From Brachypodium distachyon (lineage: Eukaryota > Streptophyta > Magnoliopsida > Poales > Poaceae): a stretch of DNA of 64,000 nucleotides. The notes under the pieces were generated by a model that made no database searches, was not told where the DNA came from, and was given only the letters and a program-made list of their open reading frames with translations. The position numbers and the translations under genes were made by a program. Below are positions 23,722 to 35,122 of the stretch, one piece after another; position 1 is the stretch's first letter; each line of letters opens with the position of its first letter. The stretch is from the NCBI RefSeq assembly GCF_000005505.3, contig NC_016135.3, forward strand, positions 21,174,613-21,238,612, read 5' to 3'.

Positions 23722-26700
23722 TAAGCCTGGTAAATGGTTGAAACCCACCCCGTATCCAGCCCAAACCATTCAAGCATACGTGAATTAACCAAACTGCACC
23801 AAACCAAAACTCACTCCTCAAAATCCAAACCGCACCAATCCAGACTAGTTTTTCCCCCGGACCAAATCAAACCCATTTTATGCACGCGGTTTGAACCCAT
23901 GGATGGTGGCGTGCAGCTGGGACGGGTTGGTGTTTCACAACATTTGGCTATCGATAGGAGCAAACAAGCTAATGAAGAGTCCATTAGCAAGATTGGTACA
24001 TGCAAATGCAGCTGCCGCTGTAACAACCCATGAATACTATTCCGGTAAAAAAAACAAGAATATTGTTGATCGATAATTGCATGTTAATTTCAGCAAGATT
24101 GATACATGCAAATCAGGCTCTACAAGCAAATCATTGTCAAACTTTATATGCGGAGTATTATTACATTAGTCACTATAAATAGTCCTTCTGAAGTTCATCA
24201 AGAGTCTATCAATGAAGACAACAATGATTCCATAAACTGCTAGCCGTGACTGCCCGTGTCGATCATCCTCTGCATAGAAAAGAAAAAGGCATTAAGGAAG
24301 CCCATGATGGCAAATGATATGAACAGTTTCAGGTTCAGTACTCCATTTCTGTTTGGAGTACAAAATAAAAGAAAATGCTAATAATAAATCAAAATAAACA
24401 AGAGCAAACATGATAAAATCTTACACTAGACTAGGAAAAAAGATCCTGTAGTGGGAGCTAGCCTTCGAGGATCAATTAAAAAGATAGCATTTGTTATACT
24501 TTACAGAGCATGACATTTTTTTGTGAAGTTCTGCACCCCGGACAAACCCTGCAAACTCAAAGAGTAAGATAATCACATGCAGACAGGCCAATCAAACTCA
24601 CAGGCCTGAAGCTAAAAGCATCAGCCAAGTAAAAACATCAAAGGCAGGTCAATCAAACATCATCAAAGTAACTTTTGGAGTGAGGTTGTCATTTATATAC
24701 CTAGTGAACAAATCTGGTGGCTTAATTTTGCTTGTTCTGACAATTGAGAACAAAAATTGATAACTACTTTCAGCACAAATTAAGGTACATGTGAAGATGG
24801 AACTGAGCTTGAAGAAAGCAAACTGAACATCTTATAAACAAATTAAATTGAAGAAAGAAACACTGTTCACCTGAAACAAAAGATCTTACAACACAGGTTT
24901 AAGAGTTGCTCTTTAGGAGCCCCTTTATTCAAGGTTCAGCAAGAGAGCTAGGCAAGCTAAATAATGATGATGTAATTAAGACTATGCAAGCTGGTTCAGC
25001 AAGAGAACTTCAATCATGTCCACAAAAAATATTCAATGATTATGACTACATAACAATAAACTAATCATGATACTTACCCACAGGCCTACGGGTAAACATT
25101 GTCAGGCCATCTCACTCACCGACGCTTGGTCAGCCAGTCCTTTCCACATACGAGGGCCTCAAGACTATCAGGTTTTAGAGAGGCTCGTGTGTCCCCAAGG
25201 ATGCGACCACCAAGACTGAATGCCGATTCCGACGAGACTGTACTTAGAGGTATTGCGAGGAAGTCTCTGGCCATTGCTGCAAGTACAGGGTATTTTACCG
25301 TGTTTTGCTCCCAAAATCCCAAAACATCAAAGTCCTTCACAGTATGCAAAGCTGGTTCCTCAAGATAAGCATCAAGCTCTGAACCGGGCTCCTTCCTCGC
25401 TCTTCTCCTAGCCTTGTACCTTATAAATTCCTCATCAAGTTTCCTTTTTCCTAGCACCGGTGAACCCAACAAAATTTCAGGTTGACAAGGCATTGACTTC
25501 TCAACGGTTCTCTTCACATTTTCTGCATACAAGTCATAGTACTGCTTCAATTTTTGTATTGTGCGTTCTATATTGCTTTCAATGCGATCTTCGGACAAAC
25601 ACACTCTTCCATAAAAGAACTCCACATAATCCATCTTTTGTGTTGGATCCAGAATAGCAGCAATCACAAGCGTTGTGTTCATTGAAGCCTCAGCCCAATA
25701 CTTGCTGAATTTTGTAGCCATACTATCAGCCAGATTGTTCAACACATGATCGGTTTGCCATGCTGCATCTAGTAAAGCATTTTTTATACACAACACCATA
25801 TTCAAAAACATATGGGCTGATGGTTTCCTATCAGTTGATACTATAAGTGTAGCCTCTTCAAATGCTTTAAGGACTTTCCCAATTGACATTGCAGCAGCCC
25901 ATTCTTCTTCAGTTGGTGCAGCCACTTCCTTAGTTTCATCTGCATAACTATTCAAAACATGTTTGTATGGATAAGCTTCTTCGATCATGTCAAAGGTAGA
26001 ATTCCAGCGATGCGGAAGATCAAGAGTTAAACCGGCCTTCTTTGGGAGTCCCTTCAGATCAGCAATAGAATTGAATGTTTGCAGGCGAGAAGGTGAAGTT
26101 TCAATATGTCTATACAACTCCCTGATTTTCTTTATTGCTTCCTTAACATGAACTAACCCGTCTTGGACTAAAATGTTCAGAATATGTGCAGAACACCTCA
26201 CATGAAAGTCTAGTCCATCTAGCAAAAGACCATGATCTTCATTATGTAAGTATGATGTCACTGCCTTGGTGTTGTTAGATGCATTGTCCAAAGTGATTGT
26301 GAGCAACTTCCTTTTGATCCCCCAATCTGCAACTGATCTTGAAAGTGCATCTTCAATAGCTAAACCGGTATGAGGATACTTGACATTTTTGAAAGAAATA
26401 ATCTTCTTATGAAGCTTATAGTTTGCATCTATGTAATGTGCTGTTACACACATATATCCTAGCTTCTGGTTTGAAGTCCACAGATCGGAAGTGAGACTGA
26501 CACGGGAATCAATATTCTGAAATTCATCGCGCAAATCTTTCTTCATGTTCTCATACAATCTAATACAGTCATCTCTAACAACATGACGATCAGGGACAAA
26601 AAAGGTAGGCTGCATTGAGGCCATAAACTCTTGGAAATACGGATTGTTGAACTTGTTGAAGGGAATCTCACCATCTATACAAAACATGGCAATAAGCTCA

Positions 26701-28184
26701 CATGTTCTTTCTGGATTGAACACGAACACATCTGCTGATTGTTTCTTTATTGCTGCTAAGAATTTGCGTCTCTCAACATCTCCAATTTTAGGACATGACT
26801 CCCCAATGTGGTTTCTGAAACTACTAGTGCCTGACCTTGCAGTAGCTTTCATCTTTAGACCACAATATTTGCAGACAGCCATCGGCACATCATTAACCAT
26901 TACCAACTCTTCTTCAAAATGCTGCCAAGCTATGGACTTTCTGCCACGAGGTGTCTCTGGAAGAACACCCGTTGATTCAGCAACATCTGAGCTATCCCCC
27001 ATCTGTAATGACATCTTAGCTACTTCTGTTCTCTTTATATATAGTGCAGGCTGGTATCAATCAAACATCATATGACATCAAGTTTAACTACAGTTGGTAC
27101 TATCACCTCTGGAAGTTGAACTATAGGTTGTAACTGAATGCATAGTATATAAAAGTGCTGCTACCAGTCCATAACTCATCACATTCTAACTAGAATAAGA
27201 TATGCTGCTACCAAGTACTCTAATGGCAGAACTAAAATCAATATGTAACTATGTTCTTTAATTAAGTTGGAACGGCTTATTAGCTGAGAACAACTACTGT
27301 TGGTATATGAGCATGAACATGTGACATCAGAACCTTTTCCGAGATATCGGTCTTGATCTTCTCTTGATGACTGATTCAACAATTTCAAGTTTGCTAATGT
27401 TGATAGCTCCTGCAGATAGAAAATTGTGTTATTCTAACTAATCCCTATTGGAACTTAAATATTCTTACATACAAAAAGATTCACAGCACGGTTCAGAAAC
27501 AGCCATTGAATCCATGGTAAGCTAGGCTTCAGCACGAGTCATAGCATCCTCTGAAGGGGAGTGGAAGAGGAAGGGGGCGAAGGGGATCCCGCCATGGGGA
27601 GCATGGCGAGGAGGCCTGGCTCCAGCGGAGCTGCTTTGCACGTGGAGAAGTTGGGGGCGAGCACGGACTGGAGAAAGTGCCATGGGAGAGAGAGGGGACA
27701 GGGAGGGGAAGGAGGGACGGAGAGCACCGACCTGCGCGCCGTCGTTGAATCCCTGGATATATGGCCTCGCCGCCGGCCGCCCCTCCTCCTCCTCCTCCAA
27801 GATCCAGCCGAATTGGGGAGGGCGGCCTCCGGCGTCCGCACGCCGGGCTTGTGTCCCGGCCTTGCTTCTCGAGGTGGACGAGGTTGCGGTGTGCGGTGGA
27901 GTGGCCCGGAGGAGACGGGCGGCGGCGGGGAGTCCCGAATAGGGTCGGGACTCGCTGGGGCGTTGGGCTGATTCAGGCTGAAACCGTTCTACACCCACGG
28001 GTTGAACCCACGTTAAACCGAACCATTTGGGCCCAGACCGAACCGAATCAAACCGCATTTGAATAAAAAACCAAACCAGACCAGACTTTTTGTGAACTCA
28101 GCCCAATCGCACCCGTCCAGAGGAAACCCATTAAACGATCCAAACCATTGTAACCATTCGATACGAAACCATTTGCCAGGGCTA
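23722..28184 (-). mobile_element. hAT transposon, complete, with 8 bp target duplication
   Basis: 4463 bp. Terminal inverted repeats TAAGCCTGGTAAATGGTT (left, 23722) and TAGCCCTGGCAAATGGTT (right end read on the minus strand, from 28184) match at 16 of 18 positions. The 8 bp GATCAGAC flanks both ends (23714-23721 and 28185-28192) without mismatch, the hallmark target-site duplication of hAT elements. Subterminal regions on both sides are rich in AACC-type short repeats (for example AAACCATT and CGAACC), as expected for transposase-binding sites. The interior carries one intact transposase gene. The 3' part (23.8-25.1 kb) and the GC-rich 5' part (27.5-27.96 kb) are non-coding, the latter a probable promoter. 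Confidence 0.93.
25116..27014 (-). CDS. hAT transposase (BED zinc finger, ricesleeper-like)
   Basis: Uninterrupted 632-residue frame. BED zinc finger at about residues 25-75 (CKYCG ... HIGESCP). RNase-H-like catalytic fold with SLTSDLWTSNQKLGYM, the DNA-interacting ITLDNASNNTKAV, and FHVRCSAHILNILVQDGL. An insertion domain contains LPHRWNSTFDMI. The C-terminal hAT dimerisation region at about 545-632 has FWEQNTVKYPVLAAMARDFL, then IPLSTVSSESAFSLGGRIL. Length and domain order are those of an autonomous grass hAT or of domesticated DAYSLEEPER-type proteins. The inverted repeats and perfect target duplication show that it is still within a transposon. Met5 is preceded by a TTACAG acceptor-like site, so translation may start at 27002 in a second exon. 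No lesion is visible. Confidence 0.93.
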   Translation of the reverse strand: MSLQMGDSSDVAESTGVLPETPRGRKSIAWQHFEEELVMVNDVPMAVCKYCGLKMKATARSGTSSFRNHIGESCPKIGDVERRKFLAAIKKQSADVFVFNPERTCELIAMFCIDGEIPFNKFNNPYFQEFMASMQPTFFVPDRHVVRDDCIRLYENMKKDLRDEFQNIDSRVSLTSDLWTSNQKLGYMCVTAHYIDANYKLHKKIISFKNVKYPHTGLAIEDALSRSVADWGIKRKLLTITLDNASNNTKAVTSYLHNEDHGLLLDGLDFHVRCSAHILNILVQDGLVHVKEAIKKIRELYRHIETSPSRLQTFNSIADLKGLPKKAGLTLDLPHRWNSTFDMIEEAYPYKHVLNSYADETKEVAAPTEEEWAAAMSIGKVLKAFEEATLIVSTDRKPSAHMFLNMVLCIKNALLDAAWQTDHVLNNLADSMATKFSKYWAEASMNTTLVIAAILDPTQKMDYVEFFYGRVCLSEDRIESNIERTIQKLKQYYDLYAENVKRTVEKSMPCQPEILLGSPVLGKRKLDEEFIRYKARRRARKEPGSELDAYLEEPALHTVKDFDVLGFWEQNTVKYPVLAAMARDFLAIPLSTVSSESAFSLGGRILGDTRASLKPDSLEALVCGKDWLTKRR

Positions 28185-28454
28185 GATCAGACGACTCAAA
28201 GCAGTGTCGCGCACAAAGACGAGCTAGCGGACGTTAGCTCGTTAGAATTTTCCGTAAGAATATACACTTGCTTGCAATAGACGCAGAGGAGGATCACTTC
28301 AGTTATAAAAACACAGCTTAAATTCGCCTGTTCAGAAAACAGTAAGAACAGCATACTTAGCCATCAGACAGATCAAAGTAGAGATCACAAATTTCACAAC
28401 AGTGGATCGAAGAACAGGAATGACTAATCAAACACCTGCGGTAACGCACCTACT

Positions 28455-29195
28455 CTACGTCGGAACAAGGTAAACAGATTGCTGAGCCACGGCGGCGAAC
28501 TCCAACGCCAGCCCGGCCGCGAGCGCTACCGCCGCCAAGACGCCGGCAGCACCGCACAGCGCGGCAGCGCGCCGCCTCCACCGAGCGGTGGTACTCCTCG
28601 TGGCCGCAGCCGCCACCTCTACCGGCGCCGCCTTGCGCGCGTCCGCGGCTCGATCCTGCAGCTCCAAATCGCGCTTGCCGTCGAACGTCGCCTCCTGCAG
28701 GTCCTGGCCCGTGAAATCGAAGCCGAAGCAGGACTCCGTGCACGAGCAGCCCGTGGAACCCGACCCGGGCGCTCTCGGCTGATCATCACCCCGCTGATCT
28801 TCTTCTTCTTCCTCGGTTCGCGCGGGGGGCGCGAGGACGGGGCCGCTCTGCGCGGCCCACTGCCGGAACGCGCGCTCGAGTACGGCGAAGCGCGCCTCGG
28901 CTTCGACCTGGTGCTCGGGCCGCGCGTCGCCGTGGCAGTCCCGCTCGGCGGCGATGAGCGTGCGGAGGAAGTCGGTCCGGGCGTTGATCTCCGCGAAGAG
29001 GCTGTCGTCCACGTCGGAGCGGCGCGGCCGGTAGGAGAGCGCCTCGGCGAGGACGGCGTCCAGCGCGCCCAGCTTCCTCTCCACCACGAGGTTCGGGCGC
29101 AACAGGCGCGCCGTCGTCCGCGCCTCCGGCGACTTGTCCATGGGCGGCGGCAGGGCTTCTTCTTCCGTTTCTGGGTCGGCAACGGCGCCGGTCAT
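28455..29195 (-). CDS. Putative tail-anchored protein of unknown function
   Basis: Single-exon, very GC-rich frame of 246 residues. The N-terminal half is predicted helical and acidic, with LVVERKLGALDAVLAEALSY and INARTDFLRTLIAAERDCH. A middle low-complexity part (TEEEEEDQRG) is followed by a short Cys-containing segment (GSTGCSCTESCFGFDFTG). A basic stretch (RSTTARWRRRA) leads into one hydrophobic segment near the C-terminus (VLAAVALAAGLALEFAAV) and a short tail, which suggests a tail-anchored membrane protein with its bulk in the cytosol. I do not recognise a named family. The Met at 29195 was chosen because the upstream extension to 29363 is basic and compositionally different; that longer start remains possible. 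The gene lies 263 bp from the hAT insertion. Confidence 0.65.
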   Translation of the reverse strand: MTGAVADPETEEEALPPPMDKSPEARTTARLLRPNLVVERKLGALDAVLAEALSYRPRRSDVDDSLFAEINARTDFLRTLIAAERDCHGDARPEHQVEAEARFAVLERAFRQWAAQSGPVLAPPARTEEEEEDQRGDDQPRAPGSGSTGCSCTESCFGFDFTGQDLQEATFDGKRDLELQDRAADARKAAPVEVAAAATRSTTARWRRRAAALCGAAGVLAAVALAAGLALEFAAVAQQSVYLVPT

Positions 29196-30055
29196 CGGCG
29201 GTGCACGCACGCAAGTAATTTTGTGGGGGGAGTGATGAGCGGTTTTGAACACGGTTTGAGCGAGCGGCCGCGGGTGACGTTTGAGGAGTTGCGACTCTTC
29301 GTCGGAACGTGCGCGAGCGCGCGCGCTTCCGGTAACCGCATCGGTGCGTGCGTGCGTGTGCACACTGGTTGCTTCGTGCCTCGTGGAGCGAGTGTGCGCG
29401 CGTTTCCGATGGGGGATCGGTTCGGTAACTGCAATCTGAATGAGTGTTTTAGGGGAACGATGCTCATGGGCGTGTGCATGTTAGCCTAGCCCGGGGAAAA
29501 AAGAACAACGGTCCTATACGCACGAATTTTCGTCCAACACCCACACGACGGTACGGAGTACTCCACAGATCTGGATGGGCCTTGGGCATGGGCCGGAAAA
29601 AGCTCCTGGGCAGTCCTAGAACACGGGCCAACGCAATTTCGAAAATAAAAAAATAGAAAACACACACACAAAGATCTGGACTGGGCCTTGTCTGACATGA
29701 GAAATTGAGAATAAGATATATCTAACAGATGACTCCACTAAAAAAAACTAACAGATGACTGGGAGTATATTATTATCCTTACTCTTAGTCGCCTGATACA
29801 TTATATGTGTAGAAGAGAACTACAGATACATAGACCCTACCTAATCAACGAATACATATACATCATCTCTCAGCGCCACAAGCTTTCTGTCCATCATTAA
29901 GGTCTAAGGCAGATACGATCGAGTGCCGAATGGTTGATCTGATGGCTGGACGTAACTACCGAACTTAGCTAGCTAGCTAAGCCAACACACACGCTAGCGA
30001 TCGGCATGAGTATATTGAGTACAGTGAGTAGTGCGTGAAGTTCTTCGACATCATA
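29196..30055. other. Intergenic sequence upstream of the putative tail-anchored gene
   Basis: GC-rich near 29200-29450 (likely promoter and leader of the minus-strand gene), then AT-rich. No gene seen. Confidence 0.4.
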
Positions 30056-30184
30056 TACTCTCTCCGTCCAAAAAAATATGTCTCAACTTTAACTAAATTT
30101 GATTGCATCTATACACTAAGTCATGTCTACATACATTCAAATTTTAACAAACTTGAGCCACATTTTGTTGGGCAGAGTGAGTAC
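30056..30184. mobile_element. Degenerate Stowaway-type MITE
   Basis: Left end ACTCTCTCCGTCCAAAAAAAT and right end TTTTGTTGGGCAGAGTGAGTA form imperfect inverted repeats about 130 bp apart, with a symmetric interior (TCAACTTTAAC / AAACTTGAGCC). Confidence 0.6.
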
Positions 30185-32545
30185 ACAAAATTACAGAGGA
30201 AATATATACAGACAGCTACCACGCACGCATACTGACATACTTGCACATGACCAAACCTGTTAATTCCATCGTCTAGATCGATCACGGGCGGAAACGATAA
30301 TTAAGCAAGCATCGATCCCACCTGGCCGGGTAACGAACTACTCCTGAGTAACCATCACGGGAAGCGACGGACCGGTCGAGCTAGCGCGGTTGGTGCCGGC
30401 GAACGTCCTGATTGTTATCACACGTAAGAACTAAGAAGCATACATGCTGGAATAGCGAGTGAACGACCGGTGACGTACCGCAGCAAATGTCCGCGCGGCA
30501 TGCAAAAGATGAAGGCAAGCAGACAATTCGGCAGTTGGCACCATCGTCTTGATCGGTCCAAGAGTTGGTTTTGATTCCTGCGTCCCGTGACTCGCAAGAG
30601 TGCCCCCACACGCGTCCGGGGTCCCGGCCGGGTTTCTGGTCAGTTGATCAGTTTCATGCTTCCAAAGGTAGCACGTGTCACCCGTCTAGAAAATAGATCT
30701 TAATAACAATAGAGAAGGAAAGATCATTATAGTCTTGTTTGGCATTAGTGTTATTTTAGAGTTTGTATAGTATTATTTATTTCAAATTCAGAAACACAAG
30801 AAACTCTGAATGAGCCGTTTGTAAAAGTACGGATCATAAGGGAAAATCACAAATTTCTCTCACGGGAGTTGGGAGAGTGGATGTAAAATCACATCAACTG
30901 AAAAACACTAGTGCTAAACAAGTAAGGTGTGAGAAAGGACAGCCTTGCTAGTGTTTGATTCCGTGCAATAATTCTGGTTTTCCACGCCTTGGTCACATGA
31001 CCCACATGTCATAGAACTATTGTTTAGCTAAGCAAGCAACATTTGAAGGACTTAATTTGGCTTGCATAGTTTTGACATAGTTAGGCATCTCACACAATAC
31101 ATTATCCTTAAGGTACAACTAAGCTGGCCGAGGGGGGCTATTAATTGGTGTCATAACTAATCCGACAGTATTATTCTTACAAATAAATAAAAAAATGTAC
31201 TGATTTATCAAGAATCTGCAACAAATAAGCAGTGTCAATTGAAACCGGTGCTACAACACGTCAGCTTCATCATGTTTCATAGTGTTATAACTAAAATAGT
31301 GGTCATGATATATTCGAGAGGGAGATTTAATGATGCCTGTATTGGTTTGTGTGAAGAGGCGACCGATATTTAGTACAAGGGGCGATTTTATCATGTTTCC
31401 TTATTAACTATGTAACAAGACAAGGGATTGTTGCGGTCAAGCAAAGCAGCCCAGTCCGTCCTAGAAATTTGAAATTTTGTAAAAAAAAAAGGATTGAAGT
31501 CCATCCTTGAAAATTTGGAAGTTACAAAAATGGAAGTCCATGTGAAAAAGGTTCAAAGTTTGTCCAATTTATTTGAAAATTCCATCCTAGAAAATTTGAA
31601 AGATTGTCCAAAAAAACTGAATTCTATCCTAGAAGTTTGAAAAATTGTAAAACAAAATAGAAATTAAGTTTGTCCCTAAAAAACTGGAAGTATTTCAATA
31701 TTTGTGAAAAGTTCATCCACAATTTTGAATCTTGACTCGTCCTAATGTTTATTGAAAGTTCTCAAATTTCGAAAACTCATCCGTATTCCACAGAAAACTG
31801 AAAGTTCATCTCTCTGGATTTTGGAACCTGGTTTGCATTTCAGAAAGTTGATTATATAAAAGCCGGAAGTTATGTACAGCAAGATGGAGGGGTTTCCGAG
31901 CTGACCGCATGGGAGTTTTCATTAGGTCGTCCGTGGACTAGCAGCGCCCTTTACTCTTCGGAACAATCGATTTAAGATACCATACAAAAAAACTTATTGG
32001 CATGCATGCATGTCATGGGAGATTACCCCTATCCTTGCACGGTTGCTGGGTATAGTACATGTCACGAGATGGATACCTACATAGCTAGGTTGCGAACTGA
32101 ACAATGATATGATCGATGACGATAATGCGCGCTCGAGATCGAATCATGGAAACGACGCACGCTACATACCATGTACGTACGTGCAATCAGCAACAGCAAG
32201 CTAGCTAGCTAGCTAGCTGGGGCACGTTGTACTGGGAAAGAACTGGAAAGTTGAGACTGGTAATGCACAAAGAAACTGATGATTAATTAATTCACTTTTC
32301 TCATCACTACACCCATGAGTCCATGACCCATACACGTTCTGTGATGCCACCCCCTTGTCTAGATCCTTCCCCACTATCTGATAGTACGACCGATCGGCGG
32401 ACACTGGTTCACCCAGTCCACACAACTCCACGCGACATGATCCATCATCGAGCTATCTGGCACATGCATTTGCACCCCGGGCGTACGTAGCTACCTGATC
32501 TTCAGATGCCGGGAGCTAGAAGCAATTAGATCCCCTTCCTTTCCC
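30185..32545. other. Long intergenic region
   Basis: No gene recognised. 31455-31800 is A/T-rich with degenerate repeated phrases (CCTAGAAATTTGAAAATTGT-like) that look like worn tandem units. A run of AGCT repeats lies at 32200-32219. The last few hundred bases are the promoter of the downstream eight-cysteine protein gene. Confidence 0.4.
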
Positions 32546-32553
32546 TATAAATA
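32546..32553 (+). promoter_or_regulatory. TATA box of the glycine-rich eight-cysteine protein gene
   Basis: TATAAATA, 93 bp upstream of the start codon; transcription start expected near 32580. The leader carries CTAGCTAGCTAGCTACG. Confidence 0.7.
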
Positions 32554-32645
32554 CCACCCAAAGCTCCCTTGCACTGCCACACGCTAATAACACGCACTCT
32601 GTAGACGTGCATCAACGACCTAGCTAGCTAGCTACGTACGCAGCC

Positions 32646-33218
32646 ATGGCGAAGAAAGTGGAACTGATCGTTGCGCTTCTGGCCCTGAACCTTCTCTTCT
32701 TCACCTTCTCCGATGCCAGCAGACGCTCCTACCCTCCAGCAGCCGGGGGAGGGGGCGGCGGCGGTGGGGGGAACGGAGGCGGTGGCGGCGGCAATTGCGG
32801 AGGCGGAAACTGTGGTGGCGGCGGCAGCGGCAATTGTGGCGGCACTGGAAACGGTGGCGGCGGCACTTGTGGAGGCGGAAACTGCGGAAACTGTGGTGGG
32901 GGCGGAAACGGTGGCGGAGGTAACAACGGTGGAGGGGGCAACGGAGGCAACAGTAGTAGTTGCCCGATCGACGCGCTGAAGCTGGGGGTGTGCGCGAACT
33001 TGCTCAACGGGCTGCTCAACCTGCAGCTGGGGACGCCGCCGGCGCTGCCGTGCTGCTCGGTCATCAGGGGCCTGCTGGACCTGGAGGCGGCCGTGTGCCT
33101 CTGCACGGCGCTGCGCGCCAACATCCTGGGCATCATCAACCTCAACATCCCCATCGACCTCAGCCTCCTCATCAACTACTGCGGTGGGACCGTCCCCTCC
33201 GGCTTCCAGTGCAACTGA
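32646..33218 (+). CDS. Glycine-rich secreted protein with eight-cysteine motif (HyPRP-like)
   Basis: 190 residues in one exon. Signal peptide about residues 1-25 ([19 protein letters not shown]). A glycine-rich region at about 34-102 follows, with several isolated NC/TC dipeptides. The C-terminal eight-cysteine (lipid-transfer/2S albumin type) domain begins at Cys106: [11 protein letters not shown], then a CC pair, then CLC, then two more Cys ending SGFQCN. The Cys order C-C-CC-CxC-C-C and the LLxGLxxLxxxxC pattern are those of hybrid proline-rich cell-wall proteins (HyPRP/ELP/AIR1 group). Unlike the usual proline-rich linker, this one is almost pure glycine with about six extra cysteines. 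Likely extracellular or wall-associated; role inferred only from the family. A TATA box precedes it and an AATAAA follows at 33479. Confidence 0.92.
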   Translation: MAKKVELIVALLALNLLFFTFSDASRRSYPPAAGGGGGGGGGNGGGGGGNCGGGNCGGGGSGNCGGTGNGGGGTCGGGNCGNCGGGGNGGGGNNGGGGNGGNSSSCPIDALKLGVCANLLNGLLNLQLGTPPALPCCSVIRGLLDLEAAVCLCTALRANILGIINLNIPIDLSLLINYCGGTVPSGFQCN

Positions 33219-33478
33219 TCAAACCATCAGTACGGTCGTACCTACTTGTTTAATCATTTGCTGGTTTTCTCTTTGTGATTGAATCAATTGAGGAGAGGAT
33301 ACGACTTCTCCAGTTCTAAGTACTATACGTACGCGCGTACGTACGGTTTCGGTGTGTGAGATATGTTATTGTACATTTGTATTTCACATATATGTTTGTG
33401 AGTTGTGAGCTTGGTTTATATATGTACTACACGTGTGGTGTTGTTCTTGTGTACTGCTCGCATGCTGTCTTCGATTTG

Positions 33479-33484
33479 AATAAA
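33479..33484 (+). terminator. Polyadenylation signal
   Basis: AATAAA about 260 bp after the stop codon of the eight-cysteine protein gene. Confidence 0.55.
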
Positions 33485-35030
33485 GGAGCTTTGTCAATTT
33501 CATGATTTTCATATGAGAGTGTCTATTTCTCACATGACTTGAAAATGGTTATTTTTCAGTCGACAATCATAGCCATTCAATTAAGGTTTACTCATCCTTT
33601 ATGCTTGGATGAATTTACCCATGCTTTACGTACTAAGAAATTAAAAATCGCTATTATGCATGAGTTGTTTAGACATTTCTGCTCTACATATTATTCTAAA
33701 TTTGTGGTGAATAAGATTATCTCAAAATATTTATTTGATAAAAACAATGATCTTGAAAAATGTTCAAGACCAATCGACCATATATAGTTAAAAGACGTGA
33801 TATATATAGCTACAACGTAGAATGAGTGGCAATTAGATGATTCCGTAGCAATTGATGAGTAGTCTTGTTCGAGTGAACGGACGACTACCAACTCAGATCT
33901 TCATAAGTGTAAAGATAAGATGTTTTAGCTTTATGCTAAGTGACTAAGTTTATAGAAAAATCTACCAATGTGTACAACTCTAAATTAGTTTATTAAATTT
34001 ATCATGATATAATTCCTTTCATAGTGTACTTATTTAATAACTTCGAATTTTGGGACAAAGGTAGGACATTTTATAAAAAGAGATGGAGGTAGTAGTAACA
34101 ACTGATAAAAAGTAGATTAATGTGCAATATTACAAGTGTTCCTATGAATTCTTTAAAGAAGTCAGACCCAACATATATATATTTGTTCTTTGGGGTTGAG
34201 TGCAAAAGTGGTTCATAGGAAATATTTCCAAAGTGTTAGGGCTCTTTTGATTCAAAGAAAATCGATAGGATTTTTGGAGGATTTCATTTGATTCACATAG
34301 AGTCCGTAAGAAATTTTTCTACGGATCCATTTGCACTCTAATTTGAAGGAAAATCTACATCAGCTCAAACCTGTTTGCTCGAATTCATTTTTTAGGGGAA
34401 TAAAATAATTTTCAATAGTGAAAAATATATATGTGCAATGCGAAGTCGTCATATTAACATCATGAATTAAAAGGGGAATAATGCTACTAGAGGGTCTCTA
34501 CCAACAGGCAGTGTTGAACATCACAGGAATTGCAACCAATACGGTTTGGTTACATCATTCATTAGAAAATCTTGACACAAAGGTTCAGGTCACATATTTT
34601 TTTCAAAAAAGAGGAAAATCATCTCCCGGCTTCTGCATCAATCGATGCACACAGCCATAGTTCAGGTCACATATAGATGAAATATATATAGTGCAAGGAA
34701 ATCATGGAAATGTCATCCTTTCAAGTCCTCAGGGCTAGCCTTAATTCGATCGGTTGACACGTCGATCCTAATTTCCTTTCCGGCGTCACATTGTTATTGC
34801 CCGTACGTCGATAGGCCTCTCGCCCTATGAACCAGAGCTCAAGTTAGGAAGATTGGAGCGGCCGGAGTCATCATGAGAAGCCGACTTTTTAGCTGAGTAG
34901 TCACTCGCTGCATACCGGCATATCTAGCTAGCTTTTAGCCGCATGCAGAAAGAGGATTATTCGTCGATTGTCGTCGTCCGCGTATACTTGAAACAGACAG
35001 GCAAGAAGAATCCTATAGCTGGCTATATAT
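33485..35030. other. AT-rich intergenic region with MITE-like sequences
   Basis: No gene recognised. 33912-34093 resembles the element at 58665-58877 (shared CTCTAAATTAGTTT and CATGATAT blocks, GGAGG-TAGTA end). 34241-34394 begins GGGCTCTTTTGATTC, a common start of hAT-type MITEs in grasses. Confidence 0.4.
33912..34093. mobile_element. Degenerate Stowaway-type MITE
   Basis: Shares phrases with the element at 58665-58877 and ends GGAGGTAGTA. The left end is poorly defined. Confidence 0.45.
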
Positions 35031-35031
35031 A

Positions 35032-35042
35032 TGTGTGTGTGT

Positions 35043-35120
<78 letters not shown>
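35032..35120 (+). repeat. Compound microsatellite (TG)n(TC)n(TA)n
   Basis: Consecutive blocks of TG (35032-35046), CT (35047-35087) and AT (35088-35120) repeats. Likely hypervariable. Confidence 0.95.

Positions 35121-35122
<2 letters not shown>

Noticed and set aside
27522..28058. 178-codon frame upstream of the hAT transposase
   Set aside because: GC-rich 5' region of the transposon with overlapping frames on both strands; no domain, and a TATA-like sequence lies within it, so it is more likely promoter and leader.
28479..29489. 336-codon plus-strand frame
   Set aside because: Antisense shadow of the putative tail-anchored gene; its translation is Arg/Gly-rich without motifs, whereas the minus-strand frame has an ordered helical part and a hydrophobic anchor.
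32729..33175. 148-codon minus-strand frame rich in proline
   Set aside because: Exact antisense of the glycine-rich coding region; poly-Gly codons read as poly-Pro on the other strand.
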